Assembly: GCA_017469785.1 (NCBI GenBank)
Contig: JAFUFU010000033.1
Span: 1-50,734 of the forward strand
Origin: Treponema sp.
GTDB taxonomy: Bacteria; Spirochaetota; Spirochaetia; Treponematales; Treponemataceae
Length of the DNA: 50,734 nt
Direction of reading: 5' to 3'
The notes beneath the pieces were generated by a model. That model was not told the origin of the DNA and searched no databases. It saw nothing but the letters and a program-made list of their open reading frames with translations. The position numbers were made by a program, and so were the translations under genes. Below are positions 40,901 through 47,449 of this stretch, piece after piece (the first letter of the stretch is position 1; each line of letters starts with the position of its first letter).

Positions 40901-41628
40901 TCAAAGAAATCACCGCACCTGAGCGTTTCGAGAACCATTTTGACGAGGATTCCCCGGCTTGGAAAAAGCTCTGTGAGACACAGTATAACGACTTTTTTAA
41001 GCCACGCGACAACACCGCATACAATTTCCGCTACAATCTTTCCGTCTATTGCCGTAAAGAGGCAAATTCTCCGTGCGATGCGCTGCACCTTGCGAAAGAG
41101 ATTGTCCAGCGTATGCCGAAGGATGAGCAGAAAAAGACTGAAAAACTCTTGAAAACGATGGCGCATGAGAACGAATCGACGAACGAGCTGATAGCAAGAA
41201 TCTACCATGAGTCTATAAAAGAAATGCCATTGAACGAGGAGTACATAAAGCAGCACCAGCCCAAAAATGTAATTGCCCGTCCGTTCTACGACACGATAAG
41301 CGAGAGCGGAAAGAAAGTTGAAGATGACCCATCGTTGATAAAAGGAACTTCTGACCGAAACCTCAAAATTGGCGACACGCTCAAGAATGTTGATGTTCAG
41401 ATGGGAAAACTTTTCGGCGGCGGAAAGGATTCCATGCACTTTGACGAGCTGAAAGTCGTCTCCGCATCAAAAGAAGGAAACTCAATCACGCTGATGGACT
41501 CGAACAAGTCATATTTCAAGCTTCCGCGCGATACTGTTCTGGAGCATTACAAGGAACAGCAGCTCAAAGAAATGAAGCATGAGCAGCGGCACAATCGAAG
41601 CAATTCAATGAGCCTTGCCTACGCATAA
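37999..41628 (+). CDS. polyvalent protein with an LPD3-like module (1209 aa)
   Basis: The ATG follows AAAGGAG. The protein is acidic and helical at the N-terminus. Residues 258-290 (SPEFIEKFGDWEKANRLEKL) resemble the F-G-D-W motif common in large polyvalent proteins. Residues 345-450 (an IEKAVFIGKEKNEDG segment, FHYYASEMKIDDEDFTAKIV, then DQSLSNIEKG) fit the LPD3 domain, a relative of barnase/EndoU/colicin E5-type nuclease folds. The segment from 38760 to about 40060 is visibly AT-richer than its surroundings and is flanked by near-identical 45-bp direct repeats exactly 1500 bp apart. An internal GGAG and ATG at 39664 suggests the module once had its own start. The C-terminal 400 residues hold two similar beta modules (VIYGKTMLPAFAVLADGKLQ and KGTVIPEWAMYTQNGLETF). 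It ends the accessory operon. Confidence 0.75.
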   Translation: MADEMKEPQSPEEKRLWLESTTDMDSETLKKNELKERTLTDPWNRSFTAPNYWTYEDIEQWKELMKENNLEIVSSLEVPYHAAKILSGEEELDSINNLEELTLPQRIESIGQLIDMEKQDRKYAWQFSRLSEEDRSEFISSNKSIDDFIDEKLNANGIKTVTIESEEEFNRWAEDLDGIDNNPEQVYKDLHGNLPEKGSYIDEGIEQIQADGGMSEVAMEAEISAEENPRPDFIDEQGNPHWFDEEEPEEPVDMSGYEFAEYIHSPEFIEKFGDWEKANRLEKLKNAESIIGNESITIEGVDVSDLVARLRQNYSPENLKQLQAIEKDIGTEVLEQLRKQQGLNFYDTPALINSDTGIIYKIQMQGIKEVGRHNLFQRGHLEAVRNIPELIEKAVFIGKEKNEDGRNPKLKEFHYYASEMKIDDEDFTAKIVFTLNDKGEFFYDQSLSNIEKGRLVDIIQEKNRLEVFNPKKSQDNSKPIEVLNPLISQKNSNAYYDKRLINICQVPQMPYLEKNPVTGKWQPTQEAVELVKNGKLYIEKTGQKYQMVRDMGDKKMENEKIIKASNIWSELRTANSVSEMSENDYERYKFAVMDYLFQRGIDDAAGFENSTERNVALFNQLDEKTRKVFEKYGDSRIDFDDSALAIKIAGTSNANIISAKRDFSEQVESRRYLRELEEQDRIIDEKEYQEWEEMLDDNQIAEEQIEKMQANGGMSEAAMEAEIVADEKAQGSEIEEESPKNEQNSSLEKSALEKAADLLKGMNFNSENYKDLLSVINKISEMNGLENLEVPKEEQIQATQASDARQQTTSAEVSDRAADAPGNEIEPFDPKAPVIYGKTMLPAFAVLADGKLQSIENAVVKSHDKGKNTYIVDNGTEIFELPESTFKTLLQNKIEEEQKQSRLAEGKAIVFEDKARGVKGTVIPEWAMYTQNGLETFKDFVPIGFSQAENSYTLSNGNSTMTVTAERFKEITAPERFENHFDEDSPAWKKLCETQYNDFFKPRDNTAYNFRYNLSVYCRKEANSPCDALHLAKEIVQRMPKDEQKKTEKLLKTMAHENESTNELIARIYHESIKEMPLNEEYIKQHQPKNVIARPFYDTISESGKKVEDDPSLIKGTSDRNLKIGDTLKNVDVQMGKLFGGGKDSMHFDELKVVSASKEGNSITLMDSNKSYFKLPRDTVLEHYKEQQLKEMKHEQRHNRSNSMSLAYA
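38623..38667 (+). repeat. 45-bp direct repeat, copy 1, within the 1209-residue gene
   Basis: It encodes QADGGMSEVAMEAEI and matches 40123-40167 at 39 of 45 bases by eye. The two copies bracket the AT-rich LPD3 module. Confidence 0.75.
40123..40167 (+). repeat. 45-bp direct repeat, copy 2, within the 1209-residue gene
   Basis: It encodes QANGGMSEAAMEAEI. Upstream bases GAACAGATT are also shared with copy 1, with a 9-base addition between. It marks the right border of the AT-rich module. Confidence 0.75.
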
Positions 41629-41665
41629 AAAAATGAGCCGTAGCGGAAAGTCCGTTGCGGCTTTT
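41627..41665. terminator. bidirectional terminator between convergent operons
   Basis: AGCCGTAGCGGA and TCCGTTGCGGCT form a 12-bp stem with two G-T pairs and the loop AAG. A T-run follows on the plus strand and an A-run precedes it (a T-run on the minus strand). It separates the polyvalent operon from the long minus-strand maintenance operon. Confidence 0.85.
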
Positions 41666-41669
41666 ATGT

Positions 41670-42557
41670 TTACACAAACATCTGCACCAGAAGGCTTGCA
41701 ATGGAGACTCCCGCAAGTGTGTAGATTATGACATCTTTCTTTGAGAATTTTGCGTTCGCCACGGCGGGAACTTTCTCAATCAGCTTTTTGTTCTCAGCCT
41801 CGCACTGCTTCAAAAAATCAATCGACTGCTTCTTGATTGTGTCGAGATGCTGCTGACATTTTTCGGTGTAGCTTTTGAGCATCTCATTGCAGTCGGCTTT
41901 AAGAGACTCGTACTGATTTCCCGCTCCCTTTACGAATGAATCCGCCGCTTCTTCGATTGTCCGCTCCGCATCTGCTCTGTACTTTGTCGATTCCGCCTTC
42001 AGTTCGTCCTTGAATCTCTGAATGTTCGTTTCGATGACTTCATCCGCCGATTTCAGCTCGGAAACTTTTTCCGAAAGTTCGCCGACTTTCATTGAAAGAA
42101 AACTGTCAGTCTTGATAAGAAAAGACGAGAATTCCGCCTTTTCCTTTTGCAGCTGTGTCTCCAGCATCGCCACCTGCTTTGAAAGGTCTGCGTTTTTCAC
42201 CTGCTCCTGAAGATAGTTCTCGTAGCTTTCGGTCGCCTTGATTTTCTCGGAAAGGTCGCGTGTCGCGTCTATGAGCGTGTTGAATTTCTCGATGGTTTCG
42301 GACTGAAAGCCCTGCAATTCCTCATTCTTTGACTGGACGAGCCGGTCTACGAGCGCTTTCTGTTCCTCGATGTCACCGACGCACTCCTCAATCGCCAGCA
42401 TGAATTTTTCTGCGGCAATCTTGCTTATCGTAATCAGGCTTGAATTGCCTGTAGCAGGGGAAGGTTCTTTGAAAATTTCCGATTCGATTTCTTCTTTTGG
42501 AACAGTACCGCGCGATTCCTCTGTTTTTGATTTGATTGTTGCTAGATTAAGTGCCAT
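41670..42557 (-). CDS. tail-anchored coiled-coil protein (295 aa)
   Basis: Nearly the whole protein after residue 40 is alpha-helical coiled coil (for example KNADLSKQVAMLETQLQKEK and EKVSELKSADEVIETNIQRF), and it ends in one membrane helix (VIIYTLAGVSIASLLVQMFV). It has no signal peptide, so it would be tail-anchored in the inner membrane with the coiled coil in the cytoplasm. The start follows AAGGAA. It is the last gene of the minus-strand operon. A DNA-tethering or structural role is plausible; proteins of this shape are hard to assign by eye. Confidence 0.7.
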   Translation of the reverse strand: MALNLATIKSKTEESRGTVPKEEIESEIFKEPSPATGNSSLITISKIAAEKFMLAIEECVGDIEEQKALVDRLVQSKNEELQGFQSETIEKFNTLIDATRDLSEKIKATESYENYLQEQVKNADLSKQVAMLETQLQKEKAEFSSFLIKTDSFLSMKVGELSEKVSELKSADEVIETNIQRFKDELKAESTKYRADAERTIEEAADSFVKGAGNQYESLKADCNEMLKSYTEKCQQHLDTIKKQSIDFLKQCEAENKKLIEKVPAVANAKFSKKDVIIYTLAGVSIASLLVQMFV

Positions 42558-42600
42558 ATATTTCCTTGAAATAGAAGGTTACACCCTCTAAACTCCTGTG

Positions 42601-42629
42601 ACTGCACGGCTAAAAGCCGTACAGTTTTT
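42601..42629 (+). terminator. hairpin with T-run, plus-strand terminator in the 42.6 kb gap
   Basis: ACTGCACGGCT and AGCCGTACAGT pair with one mismatch around AAA, followed by TTTTT on the plus strand. It could stop transcripts that read through the terminator at 41.6 kb. On the minus strand it would be a hairpin in the leader of the coiled-coil gene. Confidence 0.6.
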
Positions 42630-42998
42630 CTATTTTTCTCTCTGTGAAAGATTTTTCTCGATTCTGACAGGAACGCCGTTTTCCCAGTATTCCTCTGTGT
42701 CTCCGCCAGCGTCCACGATTTTTTTTATCAAGCCGTTCTCCCAGTATTCCCAGTGCATGGGGTACTCGATTGCGGGCATGTCGTTCTCTGAGTGAATCAG
42801 ACCGTCCTTGTTGAAGTTGAAAATAACGAGAACCTCTTTTCCGCCAATCATGTCCGGCCTTGAGTGCTGCCCGGAAAGGACTTCGCCGTTAGCCGTGAAC
42901 TGCTCGAACTGAAAGTCCTTGTACGGAGAACTTGATTCCTTGTACAGGTCGTTCTGCTTGAATTTTTCTTTCAAAGATTTGATTTCTTCTTCTGTCAT
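42630..42998 (-). CDS. small protein with paired W/Y-x-N-G repeats (122 aa)
   Basis: The C-terminal half contains a repeated unit, HWEYWENGLIKKIVDAGGDT and EEYWENGVPVRIEKN, the pattern of MORN-variant repeats such as those with W-x-(N/D)-G-K-x-H-R. An earlier segment, RPDMIGGKEVLVIFNFNKDG, also fits a beta-rich fold. The neighbouring gene upstream (43011-43307) has the same kind of repeat, so the two are probably related by duplication. The start is preceded by a fair ribosome site (AGGAGCAGACA). It is probably cytoplasmic, and the function is unknown. Confidence 0.65.
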   Translation of the reverse strand: MTEEEIKSLKEKFKQNDLYKESSSPYKDFQFEQFTANGEVLSGQHSRPDMIGGKEVLVIFNFNKDGLIHSENDMPAIEYPMHWEYWENGLIKKIVDAGGDTEEYWENGVPVRIEKNLSQREK

Positions 42999-43010
42999 TG
43001 TCTGCTCCTG

Positions 43011-43307
43011 TTATTTTTGTGATGGCACTTGCTTACCATTTAACCACCATTCTTCATAACCGTCTACATTGTCGATTACCGCAGGTTCTTTCTCGCAGTG
43101 AAGAACGCCGTCCTTCCAGTGCTCGATGTGGCTTGCATCCGCCGTTTCGATCGCCGGAAGAAGTTTTCCCTGCTCATCTTCCGCATCATTCAGATAGCCG
43201 TTCTTGATTCTGACCGTAACTTCTCCGTCCACGATGTAATCTCCGTTTGCGATAGAGTTGTCAGAAAGCAGGATTCTCTGGTGCTGGTAAGATTTAAAAC
43301 TTTTCAT
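43011..43307 (-). CDS. small protein with W-x-(D/N)-G repeats (98 aa)
   Basis: The C-terminal half carries HIEHWKDGVLHCEKEPAVID and EEWWLNGKQV, the repeat type found in proteins with W-x-N-G-K-x-H-R-x-x-x-P-A units. The PAVID part is the usual centre of that repeat. It is related to the 42630-42998 product. Its start overlaps the stop of the 77-residue gene upstream by 4 bases (ATGA). The function is not known. Confidence 0.65.
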   Translation of the reverse strand: MKSFKSYQHQRILLSDNSIANGDYIVDGEVTVRIKNGYLNDAEDEQGKLLPAIETADASHIEHWKDGVLHCEKEPAVIDNVDGYEEWWLNGKQVPSQK

Positions 43308-43537
43308 TGCTTGTTCGCTCCTTTTGTGCAGTTAAATCCGGAATATGGGTTTGCAGAATTCATATTCCTTGCAGTCTCGCCCATTTTCCGGGCGGTTCTG
43401 TCCGCTGATTTAAGGATTTCTTCTATAAATATGCTCAGCTCCGAATTGTCCGTGTCGTTCAGCTCTGATGAAAGCATCTTTATGTCTTTTACCGAAAGCT
43501 TCAGCGGAATCGTGATTTTAGCTTCTCCGTTATTCAT
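43304..43537 (-). CDS. small protein of unknown function (77 aa)
   Basis: The product begins NNGEAKITIPLKLSVKDIKM, which could be the strand and first helix of a ribbon-helix-helix or OB-associated protein, and continues with a helical segment (SIFIEEILKSADRTARKMGE). It overlaps the SSB-like gene upstream by 8 bases and the next gene by 4 bases, so it belongs to a tightly packed operon. There is no family assignment. Confidence 0.6.
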   Translation of the reverse strand: MNNGEAKITIPLKLSVKDIKMLSSELNDTDNSELSIFIEEILKSADRTARKMGETARNMNSANPYSGFNCTKGANKQ

Positions 43538-43886
43538 TTTCTGCTTCCTTTTTAGTTGCCGAAACTTGCGTGAAGACTGGAAGAAGCTCCACCATGTCAG
43601 CCCGGAGATAGTAGCGCGGCACTTTGTTTCCGTCCTTGTCCTTTGCGAATTTCTGCCGCATCGTTCCGTGAATCAGGATTTCCTTGTTCTCAACAAGATA
43701 TTCCGCGATAAGGCTTGCCGCCTCTTTCGGATAGTTCACGAAAAAATATGTCGGCTCAACCTGCTGGTAGGGAAGCCCGATGTCAACGACGGTGAATATT
43801 GCCACGGGAACAGGCTCGCCGTTTATGTTCAGAAGCTTCATCTCAGCCTTTTTCGTCACTTTTCCGTGTACGGTGATATGATTCAT
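43530..43886 (-). CDS. SSB-like OB-fold protein (118 aa)
   Basis: The sequence follows the single-strand-binding protein layout: MNHITVHGKVTKKAEMK, VPVAIFTVVDIG, a Y-F-F-V-N-Y-P segment, LVENKEILIHGTMRQKFAKD and YYLRADMVELL. It lacks the acidic C-terminal tail of housekeeping SSB, so it may be a specialised plasmid type that coats incoming single strands. Another SSB gene with a tail lies two genes upstream in the same operon. Only one base separates its start from the stop of the upstream membrane-protein gene. Confidence 0.78.
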   Translation of the reverse strand: MNHITVHGKVTKKAEMKLLNINGEPVPVAIFTVVDIGLPYQQVEPTYFFVNYPKEAASLIAEYLVENKEILIHGTMRQKFAKDKDGNKVPRYYLRADMVELLPVFTQVSATKKEAENE

Positions 43887-43887
43887 C

Positions 43888-44160
43888 TCACATTGCCTCC
43901 AATACTAATTTGATTGCCACAAGAATCGTGCCGAAATAAATCGTTTTTACCAGGGCACGGCTCTTCCAAAGCCAGTAGTTCCAGTGGTTGTAGCGGAACA
44001 GATAGCTTGTCACGAAAAAGAAAACCGTTCCAAGAATTATCAGAGCCACCACAGCCAAAGGCGTGTAATGCTTTTCCAGAAAAAACACGAGCCATGCCAT
44101 TTTCCGCTCCAGAAAGCGTGTGAGCGGCTTCAGGACTTGAAAAATGGCTATGGTTCGCAT
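43888..44160 (-). CDS. small membrane protein (90 aa)
   Basis: One strong membrane helix (YTPLAVVALIILGTVFFFVTSYLF) and a weaker second segment (VKTIYFGTILVAIKLVL) follow a basic N-terminus. It lies between the two SSB-type genes. Its ATG overlaps the stop of ssb by one base (TGATG). I do not recognise it; a role in anchoring or in entry exclusion is possible but unsupported. Confidence 0.65.
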   Translation of the reverse strand: MRTIAIFQVLKPLTRFLERKMAWLVFFLEKHYTPLAVVALIILGTVFFFVTSYLFRYNHWNYWLWKSRALVKTIYFGTILVAIKLVLEAM

Positions 44161-44642
44161 CAGAAAATCGCCTCGTCAGATGTGACAGGCTCGGAGTCAA
44201 AGAGTTCTTCCTGACTGTCTGAGTAAATTTCCTGAAGCTGCTCTTCGCTCAGTTCAAATGATTCTGATTCAGGATTCGTTCCTGCGCCGTTCTGTTTTTC
44301 TCCCGAAGATTTTTTTGAGTCGAAGATAAGGTGAATCTGCCTGACTCCGATTCCCGTCGAGCTTCGTTTTTCGCCGTCCTTTTCCCATCTGTCCTGCTTT
44401 ACGAATCCCTCGATGATGATTCTCTGTCCTTTTTTGAGGTGAGGAAGCATTTTTTCGGCGTAATTGCCGTAAATCGCGAGCGGAAAGAAATTTCCCTCGT
44501 CGATATAGTTTCCGTCCGAATCTTTGCGGGTTCTGTTCGTGGCGATTGAGAAAAGGGTGATTTTAATTCCGTTGGCAGTGACTTTCATTTCTGCATCGCG
44601 CACTACACGCCCCATAAGGCTCAAATTGTTCAAATCTGACAT
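44160..44642 (-). CDS. ssb: single-stranded DNA-binding protein
   Basis: SSB coats single-stranded DNA in replication and conjugation and recruits partners through its C-terminal tip. The 160-residue product has the OB-fold blocks LSLMGRVVRDAEMKVTANGI, SIATNRTRKD, FFPLAIYGNYAEKMLPHLKK and GQRIIIEGFVKQDRWEKDG. An acidic linker follows, and the tail ends SDEAIF, comparable to the DDDIPF tip. The start has AAGGAG and lies 13 bases downstream of a palindromic element. The gene lies in the maintenance operon downstream of rep. Confidence 0.92.
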   Translation of the reverse strand: MSDLNNLSLMGRVVRDAEMKVTANGIKITLFSIATNRTRKDSDGNYIDEGNFFPLAIYGNYAEKMLPHLKKGQRIIIEGFVKQDRWEKDGEKRSSTGIGVRQIHLIFDSKKSSGEKQNGAGTNPESESFELSEEQLQEIYSDSQEELFDSEPVTSDEAIF

Positions 44643-44655
44643 AAAAACTCCTTGC

Positions 44656-44678
44656 TTTGAACCGACAGCTGTCGGCTC
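44656..44678 (+). repeat. palindromic element, copy 6
   Basis: TTTGAACCGACAGCTGTCGG lies between the stop of the 75-residue membrane protein gene and the ssb start. Read from the minus-strand gene, it begins directly at the TGA stop. Confidence 0.8.
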
Positions 44679-44904
44679 ATTTGAAATATGTGATAATCCT
44701 TACCGTAAGCCCGTAAAGCCCTGCGGCAAGAATCAAAATCCAGCATAAAATCCGCACAGTCCACACGATTTGGTACTGCATGGATTGATACCTGAAAGTT
44801 TTGAAGAACAGTTTTACTTTGTCTTTCAGAAAAAGCGTTTCACCCTCTTCACCGTCTTCGTTCGTTGTACGGCTCTCAAAAAATCTGAGCCATTTTAGTT
44901 TCAT
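44677..44904 (-). CDS. small membrane protein (75 aa)
   Basis: The product has a charged N-terminal half (TTNEDGEEGETLFLKDKVKL) and one C-terminal membrane helix (IVWTVRILCWILILAAGLYG). The ATG follows TAGGAGG that overlaps the stop of the replication initiator gene, so it is translationally coupled to rep. No family is recognised. Confidence 0.65.
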   Translation of the reverse strand: MKLKWLRFFESRTTNEDGEEGETLFLKDKVKLFFKTFRYQSMQYQIVWTVRILCWILILAAGLYGLTVRIITYFK

Positions 44905-44913
44905 TCATTCCTC

Positions 44914-46044
44914 CTACGCCGTGATTCCGTACTTGCGGTAGATTTCTGCTATTCGCTCCCGGAAATTCTGCCTTACTTCCGGGCTTTGCCGTTCAATAAA
45001 AGTCAGAGGAAGTGAGTGCTGCCGTCTTATCTCCGCATCATATTCAGCTTCAAGTTGTTTCCGTTCGTTTTCGGGAAGCTCATGAATCTGCCTTTGTAAA
45101 ATTACAGTTTTCTCATCGTTTCTCAGTGCCATGTCGAATTCGCAGCAAGGACAGACTCCGAAAATGTTTGCCCTCGCGCCGCAGACAGGACAGAAGACTG
45201 TGTTTTTCTCACTTTCGCTTTTCGTCTTTTTCTGTTCTAGAAGAAAATCCTGTATTACCGCAGGTGATTTCGCCATTTTGTAATACATGTTCGTGAGTGA
45301 ATTCGGCTTCTTGTCGCTGGTTCGTTCAAAGGCGAATCGGAGATAAGCCGGAATCTCGCTTCTTTCAAGTCCGAATTGAGCCGTCAGCCGTGCGATTTCA
45401 GGAATAAATTCCTTGTCGAAGACTAGGTGCCCACCGAATAATTCTTTAAGTTCATTTCTGATTACTCCTTCTGCTTCTTCTGATTTTTTCAAGATTCCGA
45501 ATTTCTTTTTCTCCGGCTGGTTTTCTTTTTCCTGTTTTTCAGAAGTAGCAGTATCAAATTTATTATCAAGTAGATTATTGGGTCTAAATTCTTGACCCGT
45601 GCCGGTCAAATTTCTTGACCCGTGGGGGTCTAAATTCTTGACCTGGCGGGTCAAATTTCTTGACCCGTGATTTTCATCCTCTTTTGCGGGTACAGATTCT
45701 TGACCCGCAGAATTCAGTTCCCTTGACATCGAAGTGTAATACAGGCAGAAATGCTGGCTTCCCTGGGCATTCTTTTTCAGGTCAAAACTCTGATAGTTTT
45801 TCACATCCTTTTTGACGATGAGCTTTTTCTTGACGAGACTTTGCAGCACGGTGAGTACGGTTTCTTTTGAAAGATTTGTGTTCTCCATTATGTACTTGAT
45901 TGAGCCATAGAAATATGAGCGTCCGTCCTGGCTGAAGCCGTGTATGAGCGCGTAGATTATCAGCTCATTGGATTTGAGACCAAGTTTTTTCACCATCCAG
46001 GACTGGATGGTTATAAAGCCGCCGTTTTCAAAAGGATTCTCCAT
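44914..46044 (-). CDS. plasmid-type replication initiator with winged helix and zinc ribbon
   Basis: Residues 10-80 (MVKKLGLKSNELIIYALIHG, YIMENTNLSKETVLTVLQSL, VKKKLIVKK) form a winged-helix domain like that of RepA_N-type and related plasmid initiators. Residues 112-155 are a low-complexity linker whose DNA holds five iterons. Residues 200-270 are a helical second domain (FGLERSEIPAYLRFAFERTS). A zinc ribbon of the form CPVCGA...CPCC lies near residues 283-300, followed by a Glu/Arg-rich helical tail. In RepA_N plasmids the origin lies within the rep coding sequence, as the iterons suggest here. The initiator assignment is an inference from the domain, the iterons and the parAB/ssb neighbours. 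Confidence 0.72.
   Translation of the reverse strand: MENPFENGGFITIQSWMVKKLGLKSNELIIYALIHGFSQDGRSYFYGSIKYIMENTNLSKETVLTVLQSLVKKKLIVKKDVKNYQSFDLKKNAQGSQHFCLYYTSMSRELNSAGQESVPAKEDENHGSRNLTRQVKNLDPHGSRNLTGTGQEFRPNNLLDNKFDTATSEKQEKENQPEKKKFGILKKSEEAEGVIRNELKELFGGHLVFDKEFIPEIARLTAQFGLERSEIPAYLRFAFERTSDKKPNSLTNMYYKMAKSPAVIQDFLLEQKKTKSESEKNTVFCPVCGARANIFGVCPCCEFDMALRNDEKTVILQRQIHELPENERKQLEAEYDAEIRRQHSLPLTFIERQSPEVRQNFRERIAEIYRKYGITA
45581..45706 (+). repeat. five iterons inside the replication initiator gene (probable origin)
   Basis: Copies of GGTCWAAWTTCTTGACCC start at 45581, 45604, 45627, 45649 and 45689; the last has three changes and a larger gap. A partial copy (CTTGAC) lies at 45722. Spacings of 23, 23, 22 and 40 bases are not multiples of three, so the repeats are read in different frames in the protein. 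Conservation must therefore act on the DNA. Each unit is itself an imperfect inverted repeat (GGTC...GACC). Confidence 0.85.
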
Positions 46045-46057
46045 TGTCTTTTCCCTG

Positions 46058-46264
46058 TCAGTGCTTTGACTGCTCGAAATGCGTTTCCGTGCAGAAGTGT
46101 CCTATCATGTTGTTCTTGTTTGACTTGTCACAGATTGGACAGAATTCACATTTTTCACATTTCTGCCCCTGCATTGCGACCAGTAACATTGTTTCAAACC
46201 CTTTTGACTCGACCTCAATCCTGTCACCGGCCATAAAGCAAAGCTGTCCTTCTTTTATTTTCAT
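46058..46264 (-). CDS. small cysteine-rich protein (68 aa)
   Basis: The C-terminal half has the pattern C-E-K-C-E-F-C-P-I-C then GHFCTETHFEQSKH, enough for one or two zinc sites. The N-terminal half is short and hydrophobic in parts (GFETMLLVAMQG). It overlaps the upstream gene by ATGA and lies 13 bases before rep. It may be a small zinc-finger regulator of the operon; no family is recognised. Confidence 0.6.
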   Translation of the reverse strand: MKIKEGQLCFMAGDRIEVESKGFETMLLVAMQGQKCEKCEFCPICDKSNKNNMIGHFCTETHFEQSKH

Positions 46265-46506
46265 TTTGCATATCCTTTTTTCATGTCTGAGACTATTTTC
46301 TTCAATTTGAACTGAAGCGATGAGAAATCCCTTTCAGAAATTTGAACGGAGACATAAGGCAGAAAAAGAGCCGTGATTTTTCCGACATAGTCATCGGCAG
46401 ACGGCTCAATTTTTCTTTTCACTGATGAACTTCCGTCAAACCTTGTGATTGCCTCAATGAAACCTAGCGTGTGAAGATTGTTTGAGAAACTTGTATCAGC
46501 TGCCAT
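46261..46506 (-). CDS. small protein of unknown function (81 aa)
   Basis: The product (AADTSFSNNLHTLGFIEAIT, SVKRKIEPSADDYVGKITAL) is soluble, with a hydrophobic centre and a basic tail. It overlaps the preceding small membrane gene by 11 bases and the following Cys-rich gene by 4 bases. No family is recognised. Confidence 0.6.
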   Translation of the reverse strand: MAADTSFSNNLHTLGFIEAITRFDGSSSVKRKIEPSADDYVGKITALFLPYVSVQISERDFSSLQFKLKKIVSDMKKGYAK

Positions 46507-46621
46507 TGTTATCCCCTGCCTTCATGTATTTTTCTTCGTATACTTCACAAATAGCGCCGATTGTGAGGACTAGAAGAAAAATAAAAAAAACAATTAATCC
46601 GATTGCTTTGAGTAAGACCAT
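46496..46621 (-). CDS. 41-residue single-pass membrane protein
   Basis: The frame encodes VLLKAIGLIVFFIFLLVLTI and then a charged tail (CEVYEEKYMKAGDNN). The ATG lies 4 bases downstream of the DUF2786 gene stop, with a GGTG-type ribosome site at the end of that gene, and the stop overlaps the next gene. The packing and the clear membrane helix support a real gene. Confidence 0.55.
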   Translation of the reverse strand: MVLLKAIGLIVFFIFLLVLTIGAICEVYEEKYMKAGDNNGS

Positions 46622-46625
46622 TTTT

Positions 46626-47288
46626 TCACCATCCCCCGATTCTTCGTGTACCGCTTCCCGTCATCTGGCGGCTCAGGCTTATGCCGTCTGCATCGCTAAC
46701 ACCGCGCTTCCATGCGCTCATGTTCACCTTGGTGTTTGTCGATTTTTTCCCGTGTATTGTAAGTACGATACGATTTTCCACCCAGACAGCTATATTCTGC
46801 TTTTCCTCGGAAAGTTCTGCAGAATTTCGCCAGCTGCACTGTTCGCCAAGCTTATTTATTCTGACCCACAGTCGGCTTGCGATTCCGCTTCGGTATGATT
46901 GCCTGTATCGGTATTTTGCGTTCTTGCGGATATTCAGCTTTGCCATGCGGTCAATTGTTTTTACGAGGTATGCGAACATTTCGGTGGCCATAAAGACATC
47001 AAGGTCTTTGCCATAAAAGACAAAGGTTCCCGTGTTGCAATCTTGGTAATGATATGTCGCATACAGCCTTTCCACTGCATTTGCGACTACGCTTCGCCAT
47101 TCTACGACTCGTTTGGTTGACTTGACAGATTTTTCTACATATCCTGCAAAGTCTGCTTGGCTGAGGCTGTATTCTGCCATGAGATCGTTTGCCTTTTGCA
47201 TGGCTGACAAAGCCTCGTTCTCATTTGGGGAAGTTGACAGGGCAAGCAGTTTTTTTATTCTGCGTTTGATGCTTTCCAGTTCGGTCAT
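46626..47288 (-). CDS. DUF2786-family protein
   Basis: The N-terminus (LESIKRRIKKLLALSTSPNE, NEALSAMQKANDLMAEYSLS) is the DUF2786 signature, found on many phages and plasmids. Residues 60-150 (WRSVVANAVERLYATYHYQD, VFYGKDLDVFMATEMFAYLV) match the usual second domain. The C-terminal 30 residues are Ser/Gly/Arg-rich. Its molecular role is not established; a DNA-related role is often supposed. It shares an ATGA overlap with the upstream 53-residue gene. Confidence 0.82.
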   Translation of the reverse strand: MTELESIKRRIKKLLALSTSPNENEALSAMQKANDLMAEYSLSQADFAGYVEKSVKSTKRVVEWRSVVANAVERLYATYHYQDCNTGTFVFYGKDLDVFMATEMFAYLVKTIDRMAKLNIRKNAKYRYRQSYRSGIASRLWVRINKLGEQCSWRNSAELSEEKQNIAVWVENRIVLTIHGKKSTNTKVNMSAWKRGVSDADGISLSRQMTGSGTRRIGGW

Positions 47289-47446
47289 GATTCCTTCTCC
47301 CGAATCTCAATGTCTTTTTCGACGCCCCTTTTTATGCTCTCGAACAGTTCCTTAAAATCAATCAATTTTCCATTGAGTATTATAAGTTGAACAAGAATTG
47401 AACAAAGTAAGCCTGAGATTATTGATAACATTAATAAATAGTTCAT
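47285..47446 (-). CDS. 53-residue single-pass membrane protein
   Basis: The frame starts MNYLLMLSIISGLLCSILVQ, a membrane helix, followed by a charged helix (FKELFESIKRGVEKDIEIRE). The ATG lies 3 bases after the stop of the upstream gene, and the stop overlaps the DUF2786 start as ATGA. This position makes it a likely real gene in the packed operon. Confidence 0.55.
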   Translation of the reverse strand: MNYLLMLSIISGLLCSILVQLIILNGKLIDFKELFESIKRGVEKDIEIREKES

Positions 47447-47449
47447 GTT

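Noticed and set aside
45581..45706. CRISPR array
   Set aside because: The repeats are 18 bp with only 4-5 base gaps, inside a coding gene and near rep, which fits iterons and not spacers.
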